Shown here piece by piece: positions 56,830-64,000 of a stretch of 64,000 bases of DNA. Within the stretch, counting starts at the first letter, position 1, and each line of letters opens with the position of its first letter. Made by a program: the position numbers and the translations under genes. Source of the stretch: Radicibacter daui (GTDB lineage: Bacteria; Pseudomonadota; Alphaproteobacteria; Radicibacterales; Radicibacteraceae); the NCBI GenBank assembly GCA_030657355.1, contig CP131056.1, positions 3,802,501 through 3,866,500 on the forward strand, written 5' to 3'. The notes below the pieces were generated by a model. That model was not told the origin of the DNA and did not search any database. It saw only the letters and a list, made by a program, of their open reading frames with translations.

Positions 56830-57825
56830 TCAGAAGATCTTGGCAAACTCGTCGACGTTCTTGGCGTCGTAGACGAACGGGTCGGCCATGGCGCCGGTGC
56901 TGTCTTCATCCAGCGTCACTTCGCCCATGCGGCCCATCGGGATGGAAGCGCCGGGCTTCGCCTCGGCCTTACCCTTGACGAGGTTGTAGGCGATCATCGT
57001 GGCCGAGTAGCCAAGATCGATCGGGTTCCAGATGGCGAAGCTCTTGACCGAGCCGGCCTTCACATGGCCCGCCAGTTCGGACGGCAGGCCAAGGCCGGTC
57101 ACATAGACCTTGCCGACGAGGCCCTGATCTTCAACGGCCTGCGCAGCCGCCACGATGCCGACGGAAGTCGGTGCGACGATGGCCTTGACGCCCGGGTTGC
57201 TCTTCAAGAGACCCAGCGTCTCGCGGTAGCTCTTGTCGGCGAGGTCATCGCCATAAACGGTGGAGACGAGGTTCATACCCGGATGCTGCGGCAGGACCTT
57301 CTTCATCTCCTCGATCCAGGTGTTCTGGTTGGTCGAGGTCGGGGTGGCGGAAAGGATGGCGAAATCGCCCTTGCCTTCCGGCAGCACCTTCTCGGCCAGC
57401 AGCACGCACATGTTGCCGATGAGCGGGTTGCTGGAGGGGTTGAGGTGCATCAGGCGGCCTTCCTTGGCCACACCGCTATCCCAGGAGATGACCTTGATGC
57501 CGCGATCCATCGCCTTCTTGAGCGCCGGGACCAGCGCATCGGTGTCATTGGCGGAAACGGCGATCGCATCCACCTTCTGGGCGATGAGGGAGTTGATCAC
57601 CTCAATCTGGCCTTCGGCGGTGGTGGTGGTCGGGCCGGTGTAGATCACCTCGGCATCGCCCACTTCCTTGGCGGCTTCCTGCGCACCCTTGTTGGCGGCT
57701 TCGAAGAAGCCGATGCCCAAAGCCTTGACGACGAGGCCGATGCGCACCGGGGCAGCTTCGGCCTGAACCACGCTGAGGGTGGCCACGACGGCAGCCGTCG
57801 CGGCAAGAATCTTCAAGAGTTTCAT
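56830..57825 (-). CDS. rhaS: Rhamnose ABC transporter substrate-binding protein
   Basis: 331-residue periplasmic sugar-binding protein (peripla_BP_4 type). The signal peptide is about residues 1-24 (MKLLKILAATAAVVATLSVV, cleavage after AEA). Mature segments GIGFFEAANKGAQEAAKE and PEGKGDFAILSATPTSTNQN fit rhamnose/autoinducer-2-type binders. AGGAAAGGG precedes ATG 57825. It is the second gene of the operon and begins 109 nt after rhaR. AI-2-type binding is a less likely alternative. Confidence 0.92.
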   Translation of the reverse strand: MKLLKILAATAAVVATLSVVQAEAAPVRIGLVVKALGIGFFEAANKGAQEAAKEVGDAEVIYTGPTTTTAEGQIEVINSLIAQKVDAIAVSANDTDALVPALKKAMDRGIKVISWDSGVAKEGRLMHLNPSSNPLIGNMCVLLAEKVLPEGKGDFAILSATPTSTNQNTWIEEMKKVLPQHPGMNLVSTVYGDDLADKSYRETLGLLKSNPGVKAIVAPTSVGIVAAAQAVEDQGLVGKVYVTGLGLPSELAGHVKAGSVKSFAIWNPIDLGYSATMIAYNLVKGKAEAKPGASIPMGRMGEVTLDEDSTGAMADPFVYDAKNVDEFAKIF

Positions 57826-57934
57826 GTTTCCCTTTCCTCCCCATGAACTTGAGGGATTTGGCCTGTTTTTTCTGTTATGGCCGCACCCGGTATCCTTCCC
57901 CTGCCCCGGCTTCTTGCGGCCATGGGGCAGAGGG

Positions 57935-58744
57935 TCAGGCAACCGATGTTCCGGCCCCCTTTGCCCGCGTTTCCCGCGGCGCCACGATCAGGCGGACCCC
58001 CGCCTGCTCCACCATCTTCGCGTCCCGGGTATTGATCCGGTCGTCGGTGATGATCGTCGAAACCCGTGTGAGCGGGCACAGGATGAGGCTGGAGCGCTGG
58101 TCGAACTTGCTGGCATCCACCAGCACGATCAGCTCGTCCGCCTGGTCGATCAGCTTCTGCTCTGCCTGGATCAGCAGCGGATCGGCCTCCATGATGCCGA
58201 GCGGCCCCACGGCCTGCGCGCCCATGAACATCTTGGACGCGTAGAAATTGGTGGTCACATCGTTGCCGAACGGGCTGAGGATAATGTTCTGCTCGCGATA
58301 GATCGCGCCGCCCGGCACCGTGATGGTGTTCTTGGAATGCTTGAGCAGATGCTCGGCAATCGGAAACGAGTTGGTCAGTACCTGCATCCGGCGCGCGGCC
58401 AGGAAATGCACCATCTGGTGGGTCGTGGTGCCGCCATTGATGATGATGGAGTCCCCGTCTGCGCACAGTTCCACCGCAGCGCGCGCAATTGCGCGTTTAT
58501 GATCGGAATTGACGGTTTCGTTGACAGAGAAGGGGCGGCCGACAATGGCCGCCTGCTGCGGAGGATGCAGCGCTTCCGCCCCGCCGCGCACCTTGCGGAC
58601 GCGACCCTGGACGTGAAGTGCCGTAATATCGCGGCGTATCGTGGCTTCTGAAGCGCCGGTGAGATCGACAAGCTGGGCAATGGTCACCACAGCCCGGTCG
58701 TTCACCGCACTCAAAATCACTCTATGGCGCTCGATTTCGTGCAT
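57935..58744 (-). CDS. rhaR: DeoR-family regulator of rhamnose catabolism
   Basis: 269-residue regulator. HTH residues about 17-40 (TIAQLVDLTGASEATIRRDI) and a C-terminal sugar-phosphate-sensing domain (NGGTTTHQMVHFLA). DeoR proteins of this group respond to a phosphorylated pathway intermediate. ATG 58744 follows AGGGAG at 6 nt; the upstream extension is rejected. Divergent from rhaDI, with repeat-rich operators in the 307-nt gap. It probably represses both operons. Confidence 0.9.
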   Translation of the reverse strand: MHEIERHRVILSAVNDRAVVTIAQLVDLTGASEATIRRDITALHVQGRVRKVRGGAEALHPPQQAAIVGRPFSVNETVNSDHKRAIARAAVELCADGDSIIINGGTTTHQMVHFLAARRMQVLTNSFPIAEHLLKHSKNTITVPGGAIYREQNIILSPFGNDVTTNFYASKMFMGAQAVGPLGIMEADPLLIQAEQKLIDQADELIVLVDASKFDQRSSLILCPLTRVSTIITDDRINTRDAKMVEQAGVRLIVAPRETRAKGAGTSVA

Positions 58745-58800
58745 CAATTGCTCCCTGATGGCGCTGATCATCCTGCATATAAGAGCGCTGTCAATCATAT

Positions 58801-58872
58801 TTGATCTTTTATGATCATTTTTGCGCCGCAAAAGATCAATGTTGCGACGCAAAATGAAATATTTTGATCAAA
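58801..58872. promoter_or_regulatory. Repeat-rich operator region between rhaR and rhaD
   Basis: Within the 307-nt gap 58745-59051 lie two copies of TTGCG-N-CGCAA (58821-58831 and 58842-58852), exactly 21 bp apart. Flanking them are TTGATCTTTT (58801-58810) and its exact reverse complement AAAAGATCAA (58830-58839), and the palindrome TTTGATCAAA (58863-58872). A 21-bp spacing places both boxes on one face of the helix, as for a DeoR tetramer. A weak promoter TTGACC (58878-58883) for rhaD is adjacent. Confidence 0.7.
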
Positions 58873-59051
58873 CTTGATTGACCACGCTCGGATGGCGGCT
58901 CTAGGATCGCTCCAGCTCGAAGACGGACCTTTTGCCAAATGGGGCCGCAAGACCCGAGGCCGTTCGAGAGGAACGCCTGAAACCAGACGCCGCCAGACAA
59001 AGCCGCGGCGCGCCCGGCCAGCCAAGCCGCCGATCAAGAGGACGCCACCTG

Positions 59052-61172
59052 ATGACGATCATTACCGGAACGGCCCCAACCAGCGCCACCGCTCCGATCC
59101 CCTCGAAATGGGATGCTGCCGCGGCGGCCGGCAAGAGCGAGCCGGAACTGCTGCTTTACCGGTCGAACCTGCTGGGTTCGGACAAGCGCATCACCAATTT
59201 TGGTGGCGGCAACACCTCGGCCAAGGTGATGCAGAAGGACCCGCTGACCGGCGCAATGGTCGAGGTGCTGTGGGTCAAGGGATCGGGCGGCGATGTCGGC
59301 TCCATGAAGCTCGACGGCTTTTCCACTCTTTATATGGAGAAGCTGCGCGCCTTGAAGGGCATCTATCGTGGCCCCGAGCATGAAGACGAGATGGTGGGCT
59401 ACCTGCCCCACTGTACCTTCAACCTCAATCCGCGTGCGGCCTCCATCGATACCCCGCTGCACGCCTATGTGCCGTTCCCGCATGTTGACCACATGCACCC
59501 GGACGCCGTGATCGCCATTGCCGCCTCGAAGAACAGCAAGGCGCTGACGAAGGAAATCTTCGGCGAGGATATCGGCTGGCTGCCCTGGCGGCGCCCGGGC
59601 TACCAGCTTGGCCTGTGGCTGGAAAAGTTTGTGCTCGAGAATCCGAAGGCGCGCGGCGTGGTGCTGGAAAGCCACGGCCTCTTCACCTGGGGCAAGACGG
59701 CGCATGAATGCTACGAGATCACGCTGGAGATCATCAACAAGGCCAGCAGCTGGTTTGCCGGGCAGAGCGCCGGCAAGCCGGCCTTTGGCGGAGCAAAACA
59801 CACGGCCCTGCCGGTGGAAAAGCGCCGCGCCGTCGCCGCGAAGCTGATGCCAGCCCTGCGCGGCCTCATCGGCCAGGAAGAGCGCAAGGTCGGCCATTTT
59901 GATGATCAGGCCGCCGTGCTGGAATTTGTCGGCGCGAATGACATGCCGGCACTCGCCGCGCTCGGCACCTCCTGCCCTGATCATTTCCTGCGCACCAAGA
60001 TCCGCCCGCTGGTCGTCGCCTACGATCCCGCCGCCGACAATCTTGATGCCGTGCTGGCGGGCCTGCCCGAGGCGGTGGCTGCCTATCGCGGCGACTATGC
60101 CGGCTATTATGAGCGCTGCAAGCACGCCAACAGCCCGGCGATGCGAGACGCCAATGCCGTGGTCTATCTGGTGCCGGGCGTTGGCATGATCACCTTCGCC
60201 AAGGACAAGGCAACGGCGCGCATTGCCGGCGAGTTCTACGTCAATGCCATCAATGTGATGCGCGGCGCCTCGACGGTCAGCGAGTATGTCGGCCTTTCCG
60301 AGCAGGAAGCCTTCGATATCGAATACTGGCTGCTTGAGGAAGCCAAGCTGCAGCGCATGCCCAAACCCAAGAGCCTTGCTGGCCGTGTTGCGCTGGTGAC
60401 CGGCGGTGCCGGGGGCATCGGCCGCGCGACCGCGGAGCGCCTGCTGGGCGAAGGGGCCTGCGTGGTGCTGGCCGATATCGACGAGGCCGCGCTCGCCGCC
60501 ACCTCGGCAGAACTCGGCCGCCGCTTTACCGGCGACAATGTGCGCACCGCCCTCGTCAATGTGACGCAGGAAAATGCCGTCATCGCCGCCTTCGCAGAGG
60601 CTGCCGTGGAATATGGCGGTCTCGACATTCTGGTCTCCAATGCCGGCATCTCCTCTTCGGCGCCGATAGAAGACACGCCGCTGGAGATGTGGAACCGCAA
60701 TATCGACATCCTCGCCACCGGCTATTTCCTTGTCTCGCGCGAAGCCTTCCGCCTGTTCAAGAAGCAGAAGCTGGGCGGCGCGGTGGCCTTCGTCGCCTCC
60801 AAGAACGGCCTTGCCGCCTCTCCGAACGCGGCGGCCTATTGCACGGCCAAGGCCGCAGAAATCCATCTGGCCCGCTGCCTTGCGCTGGAAGGCGCCGGTG
60901 ATGGTATCCGCGTCAATGTGGTGAACCCGGACGCGGTGCTGCGCGGCTCCAAGATCTGGACCGGCGAATGGCGCGAGCAGCGTGCGGCCGCCTACAACAT
61001 GAAGCCGGATGAGCTGGAAGAGCATTACCGCCAGCGCTCGATGCTGAAGCGCAACGTGCTGCCGGAAGATATCGCCGAGGCGATCTACTTCCTCGTCTCC
61101 GACATGTCGGCCAAATCCACCGGCAACATCATGAACGTCGACGCCGGTAACGCCCAATCTTTCACGCGCTGA
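59052..61172 (+). CDS. rhaD: Bifunctional rhamnulose-1-phosphate aldolase / lactaldehyde dehydrogenase-type SDR
   Basis: 706-residue fusion. Residues about 1-430 are a class II aldolase/adducin domain (NFGGGNTSAKV, zinc ligands in HVDHMHPDAVIA and LESHGLFTWG). Residues about 445-706 are an SDR (TGGAGGIGRATAERL, SNAG, YCTAKAA). In Rhizobium RhaD cleaves rhamnulose phosphate to DHAP and lactaldehyde, and the SDR part acts on the lactaldehyde. The start at 59052 has GAGG upstream; a longer frame from 58932 runs into the operator region. First gene of rhaDI. Confidence 0.92.
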   Translation: MTIITGTAPTSATAPIPSKWDAAAAAGKSEPELLLYRSNLLGSDKRITNFGGGNTSAKVMQKDPLTGAMVEVLWVKGSGGDVGSMKLDGFSTLYMEKLRALKGIYRGPEHEDEMVGYLPHCTFNLNPRAASIDTPLHAYVPFPHVDHMHPDAVIAIAASKNSKALTKEIFGEDIGWLPWRRPGYQLGLWLEKFVLENPKARGVVLESHGLFTWGKTAHECYEITLEIINKASSWFAGQSAGKPAFGGAKHTALPVEKRRAVAAKLMPALRGLIGQEERKVGHFDDQAAVLEFVGANDMPALAALGTSCPDHFLRTKIRPLVVAYDPAADNLDAVLAGLPEAVAAYRGDYAGYYERCKHANSPAMRDANAVVYLVPGVGMITFAKDKATARIAGEFYVNAINVMRGASTVSEYVGLSEQEAFDIEYWLLEEAKLQRMPKPKSLAGRVALVTGGAGGIGRATAERLLGEGACVVLADIDEAALAATSAELGRRFTGDNVRTALVNVTQENAVIAAFAEAAVEYGGLDILVSNAGISSSAPIEDTPLEMWNRNIDILATGYFLVSREAFRLFKKQKLGGAVAFVASKNGLAASPNAAAYCTAKAAEIHLARCLALEGAGDGIRVNVVNPDAVLRGSKIWTGEWREQRAAAYNMKPDELEEHYRQRSMLKRNVLPEDIAEAIYFLVSDMSAKSTGNIMNVDAGNAQSFTR

Positions 61173-61280
61173 CGGCATTCACCCGCTGACGGCCGGATGG
61201 CAGACTGAAGCCCGACCGGAAGACGCGAAGAATAACAACGGCGCCGGTCTCAGACCGGCGCCGCCAAGGAAGAAACGCCC

Positions 61281-62579
61281 ATGACCGAGCTGCTGATCAG
61301 CGCCGCGATCCTCACGGCGGAAAATGAAAAGCGCCAGCGCACGCTGGACGAAGACTATCAGGCGCTGGGAAGCCAGCTTGCCCGCCGCGGCATCGATATC
61401 GAGAAGATTGCGGCCGAGGTTGCCCGTTTCGCTGTTGCCATCCCCTCCTGGGGTGTCGGCACCGGCGGCACCCGCTTTGCGCGTTTTCCCGGCAAGGGCG
61501 AGCCGCGCGGCATTGAGGAGAAACTGGATGACTGCTCCGTCATCCAGCAGTTGACGCGCTCCACCCCGACGGTGTCGCTGCACATCCCCTGGGACAGGCC
61601 GAAGGATGCAAAGGCGCTGAAGGCCCATGCCGCCGCGCGCGGGCTTGGCTTCGACGCCATGAACTCCAACACCTTCCAGGACCAGAAGGGTCAGGCGCTC
61701 TCCTATAAATATGGTAGCCTCAGCCATACCGATGCCGCCACACGGCAACAGGCGGTGGATCACAATATAGAGTGCATCGAGATCGGCGAGGCGCTCGGGT
61801 CGAAGGCGCTGTCGGTGTGGATCGGCGACGGTTCCAATTTCCCCGGCCAGCAGCATTTCACCCGCGCCTTTGAGCGCTATCTTGAAGCCTGCGGCAAAAT
61901 CTACAAACGCCTGCCGGACGACTGGCGCCTGATGCTCGAACACAAGATGTTCGAGCCGGCCTTCTATTCCACCGTCATCCAGGACTGGGGCAGCAACTAT
62001 CTGGCGGCACAGGAACTGGGGCCGAAGGCCTGGTGCCTCGTCGATCTCGGCCACCATGCGCCCAACACCAATATCGAGATGATCGTGGCGCGCCTCATCC
62101 AGTTCAAAAAACTGGGCGGCTTCCACTTCAATGATTCCAAATATGGTGATGACGACCTCGATACCGGCGCCATCAACCCCTACCAGCTCTTTCTGGTTTT
62201 CAACGAACTGGTGGATGCGGCCAGCCGCAAGGCGCCCGGCTTCGAGCCCGGCTACATGCTCGACCAGTCGCACAATGTAACCGACCCGATCGAAAGCCTG
62301 ATGACGAGCGCCATGGAAGTGGTGCGCGCCTATGCGCAGGCCCTCCTCATCGACCGCAAGGCGCTGGAGGGATACCAGCAGGAGAATGATGCGCTGATGG
62401 CAGCCCAGACGCTGAAGCGCGCCTACACCACCGATGTCGCCCCGCTGCTGGCCATGGTGCGCCAGCGTGCCGGCGGCGCCATAGATCCGGTGGCGACCTA
62501 TCGTGCCGCCGGCTATCGCGCCCAAGTGGCCGAGGCCCGGCCGGCCGACCCCAATGCCGGCGGCTCCGGCATCGTGTGA
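61281..62579 (+). CDS. rhaI: L-rhamnose isomerase, alphaproteobacterial type
   Basis: 432-residue xylose-isomerase-fold (TIM barrel) enzyme converting L-rhamnose to L-rhamnulose. Metal-site segments are LEHKMFEPAFYSTVIQDWG, LVDLGHHAPNTNIEM and GGFHFNDSKYGDDDLD. The type differs from E. coli RhaA and matches the RhaI group. Second gene of rhaDI, 108 nt after rhaD. A T-rich terminator follows. Confidence 0.92.
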   Translation: MTELLISAAILTAENEKRQRTLDEDYQALGSQLARRGIDIEKIAAEVARFAVAIPSWGVGTGGTRFARFPGKGEPRGIEEKLDDCSVIQQLTRSTPTVSLHIPWDRPKDAKALKAHAAARGLGFDAMNSNTFQDQKGQALSYKYGSLSHTDAATRQQAVDHNIECIEIGEALGSKALSVWIGDGSNFPGQQHFTRAFERYLEACGKIYKRLPDDWRLMLEHKMFEPAFYSTVIQDWGSNYLAAQELGPKAWCLVDLGHHAPNTNIEMIVARLIQFKKLGGFHFNDSKYGDDDLDTGAINPYQLFLVFNELVDAASRKAPGFEPGYMLDQSHNVTDPIESLMTSAMEVVRAYAQALLIDRKALEGYQQENDALMAAQTLKRAYTTDVAPLLAMVRQRAGGAIDPVATYRAAGYRAQVAEARPADPNAGGSGIV

Positions 62580-62629
62580 TCCGGCCCTGTTTTCGAGGAC
62601 TACTCCCGAGGCAGCTTTCTGCCCGACTG

Positions 62630-62662
62630 GCCCGGCCCGCTTCCCGCGGCGCCGGGCTTTTT
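62630..62662 (+). terminator. Terminator of rhaDI
   Basis: A stem GCCCGGC (62630-62636) / GCCGGGC (62651-62657) is followed directly by TTTTT. It lies 50 nt after the rhaI stop. Confidence 0.75.
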
Positions 62663-62713
62663 CATGGCCGCTGCGGCGAGAGACGCCGGCCTGCTGAAAA
62701 GAGCCCCAAAAGC

Positions 62714-62749
62714 AAAAACCCCCGAATTTCCGTGAGGAAATTCAAGGGG
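62714..62749 (-). terminator. Terminator of tRNA-Arg
   Basis: On the minus strand a stem CCCC..GAATTTCC / GGAAATTC..GGGG with one internal mismatch and a 4-nt loop is followed by TTTTT, 9 nt after the tRNA 3' end. Confidence 0.7.
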
Positions 62750-62757
62750 CTTTAGAA

Positions 62758-62834
62758 TGGCGCGCTCGGAAGGACTCGAACCTCCAGCCTTCTGATTCGT
62801 AGTCAGATGCTCTATCCAATTGAGCTACGAGCGC
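62758..62834 (-). tRNA. tRNA-Arg (ACG)
   Basis: 77-nt tRNA read on the minus strand. The acceptor arms GCGCTCG / CGAGCGC pair fully. The D arm has GCTCAATTGGATAGAGC, the anticodon arm TCTGA-CTACGAA-TCAGA shows anticodon ACG, the T arm has GGAGG-TTCGAGT-CCTTC, and CCA is encoded. A34 is probably edited to inosine to read CGN codons. Confidence 0.95.
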
Positions 62835-63261
62835 ATGGCTGTTTCCGACCGGTTTTGCGCCGCTTTCGAAGCGCCGTCCGTTTCGGTGGCGCGGAACCTA
62901 GACAAACAGTTCGGGCCTTGCAAGGGCTTTTTTGGGGGCCGGCCATGCATAATTTCCTCGGCTCCTCAACGGCATCGCCGGGGCTCCCTTAGATATCGTC
63001 CTTGTCCGGGGCTGCACCCCCGCGTAATATCCCAGCCAAATTGCCAAAAGAGTCAAAGACTCCAAAACAATGGTAGTAGGGAATTGATCGCCTTGGACCA
63101 CTGTCCGGACTGACGACAGCCACTGTCGCCGGCCCCCGTGACGGATGGCCCTTGGAAAAACCGGAAACCTTCGCCATAGGTGCAGTGCACGGCACCTTGG
63201 ACCCTGCGAGATAAAAAGCCAGGGTGGCGGGGCAGCAGATTTGAGGGGGATAGGCGCGGGG
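62835..63261. other. Intergenic region between tRNA-Arg and the lipoprotein gene
   Basis: 427 nt with no supportable gene; frames on both strands here lack a start site and coding character. It contains the tRNA promoter and must also hold the lipoprotein promoter, which I could not place. Confidence 0.6.
62895..62923 (-). promoter_or_regulatory. Candidate promoter of tRNA-Arg
   Basis: On the minus strand TTGCAA (-35) and TAGGTT (-10) are 17 bp apart, giving a leader of about 54 nt before the tRNA. Consensus reading only. Confidence 0.4.
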
Positions 63262-64000
63262 ATGGCTCGGCTACGGCATAACGGCACGATTGTAACTGCG
63301 CTGATAGCGGCCTCTATGGCGCTGGCCGGATGCAGTGGCGGATATAACGGTATCCTTGGTTCGCTGTCCGGCGAGAAGCCCGAAGGCGGCACCAGGACCG
63401 AAATCGCTCCCAGCAAGGCGGAAATGCAGGCAACACCGGTCAGCGCGACCGTGATGACCAATGCAGACGCCTTTACCACCGTTCCCCTGCCGGGCTTTAC
63501 CGAGAGCGGCACGGAAGTGGGGCGCAAGGCAGCCCAGCTCCATGACGAGCTTGGCCAGCTGAACGGCAAGGTCCAGTCCGAAGCCTCCGATCTGGATGGC
63601 ATCCTGGCCGCCAACACGGCGATCGCGCAGAATTATCACGGCATCGTCGCCGCGATTAATGCCCGCCTGCAGGTGGGCACCACGCCGGGCAACCCGATCC
63701 TGGTTTCCCAGTGGAACGAGGCTCAGGCCCAGCTCGACCAGATTTCCCAGCAGATCGGCAAGCTCAACAAGCTGAGCAACGACGTGGCGGCCTCCTCCAC
63801 CGTCGGCGCCTATCTGCTTGATTCGGTACGCGCCACGCTCGGCCTGTCCGGCGCCGTGGAAGAAGATCACCGCCAGCTCTCCGTGCTGGAAGATCGCACC
63901 AACCAGACTGTAGTGCTGATCCAGCGCCTGCTGACGCAGACCACTGACGAGATGCAGCGCTCGACCGACTATGTGTCCGCCGAACGGCGTGACCTGCAGT
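63262..64000 (+). CDS. Lipoprotein with coiled-coil region (3' end outside window)
   Basis: The frame is open from ATG 63262 to the window edge, about 246 residues visible. The N-terminus is a lipoprotein signal, TALIAASMALAGC, with the lipobox LAGC and acylated Cys24. The next 40 residues are low-complexity, then from about residue 85 there are long helical, Q/E/L-rich heptad-like stretches (AQAQLDQISQQIGKLNKLSN and VLEDRTNQTVVLIQRLLTQT). It should sit in the inner or outer membrane facing the periplasm. A C-terminal peptidoglycan-binding (OmpA-like) domain would be beyond the window. The family is not recognised. Confidence 0.8.
   Translation, partial: MARLRHNGTIVTALIAASMALAGCSGGYNGILGSLSGEKPEGGTRTEIAPSKAEMQATPVSATVMTNADAFTTVPLPGFTESGTEVGRKAAQLHDELGQLNGKVQSEASDLDGILAANTAIAQNYHGIVAAINARLQVGTTPGNPILVSQWNEAQAQLDQISQQIGKLNKLSNDVAASSTVGAYLLDSVRATLGLSGAVEEDHRQLSVLEDRTNQTVVLIQRLLTQTTDEMQRSTDYVSAERRDLQ

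Noticed and set aside
62758-62834. tRNA-Arg as an integration site for a mobile element
   Set aside because: No integrase and no direct repeat of the tRNA 3' end were seen in the visible flanks.
62898-63617. Minus-strand frame of 239 residues overlapping the lipoprotein gene
   Set aside because: No start context or domain, and the plus strand has a convincing lipoprotein signal and helical protein.

Overview
The window is a dense, GC-rich bacterial chromosome segment with short intergenic gaps. Gene content points to an alphaproteobacterium. The clues are the L-rhamnose locus in the Rhizobium-type order (rhaR-S-T-P-Q-U-K divergent from rhaDI), a FadB-type protein with the dehydrogenase domain first, and a priA / transaldolase / DUF484 / xerC block as seen in Rhodospirillales-like genomes. 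Genus is not assignable from sequence reading alone. No prophage, insertion sequence, CRISPR array or rRNA operon was seen.

Layout. (1) 1-14.1 kb: a polyamine-type ABC importer (cut at the left edge), a divergent MocR-type regulator, an omega-amino-acid aminotransferase, a TSUP exporter translationally coupled to a YdfG/IsfD-like dehydrogenase, then a zinc alcohol dehydrogenase, a LysR regulator, two more SDRs and a ureohydrolase. (2) 14.1-18.1 kb: a SulP anion transporter, and a TetR/MFS divergent pair with a duplicated operator. (3) 18.1-22.1 kb: arginine and asparagine catabolism (Lrp-type regulator, arginase, ornithine aminotransferase, L-asparaginase). (4) 22.5-28.2 kb: a complete dppABCDF dipeptide importer. 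(5) 28.3-33.9 kb: a membrane-anchored unknown, a second omega-aminotransferase, a DHA2 efflux pump, an aldo/keto reductase and a PhzF-family protein. (6) 33.9-39.8 kb: a fatty-acid beta-oxidation operon led by a MerR-family regulator. (7) 39.9-46.1 kb: housekeeping genes (priA, transaldolase/fsa, DUF484, xerC, a DMT-like membrane protein). (8) 46.1-49.7 kb: two tandem REC/HD-GYP paralogues facing a response regulator-Hpt pair. (9) 49.8-51.2 kb: ahcY. (10) 51.3-62.6 kb: the complete rhamnose regulon. (11) 62.7-64 kb: tRNA-Arg(ACG) and the start of a lipoprotein gene cut by the right edge.

The first third works mainly on nitrogenous carbon sources: polyamine, dipeptide and amino-acid uptake, then transamination or ureohydrolysis, then oxidation or reduction of the products. 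The most suggestive new unit is 1-9 kb, a possible amine uptake, deamination, aldehyde reduction and export module that could run on taurine or beta-alanine. Several intergenic regions carry readable operators. These include a double TetR site overlapping a start codon, 21-bp-spaced repeats in the rhaR/rhaD gap, Lrp-like boxes before arginase, a LiuR-like box before the MerR gene and a perfect palindrome before ahcY.
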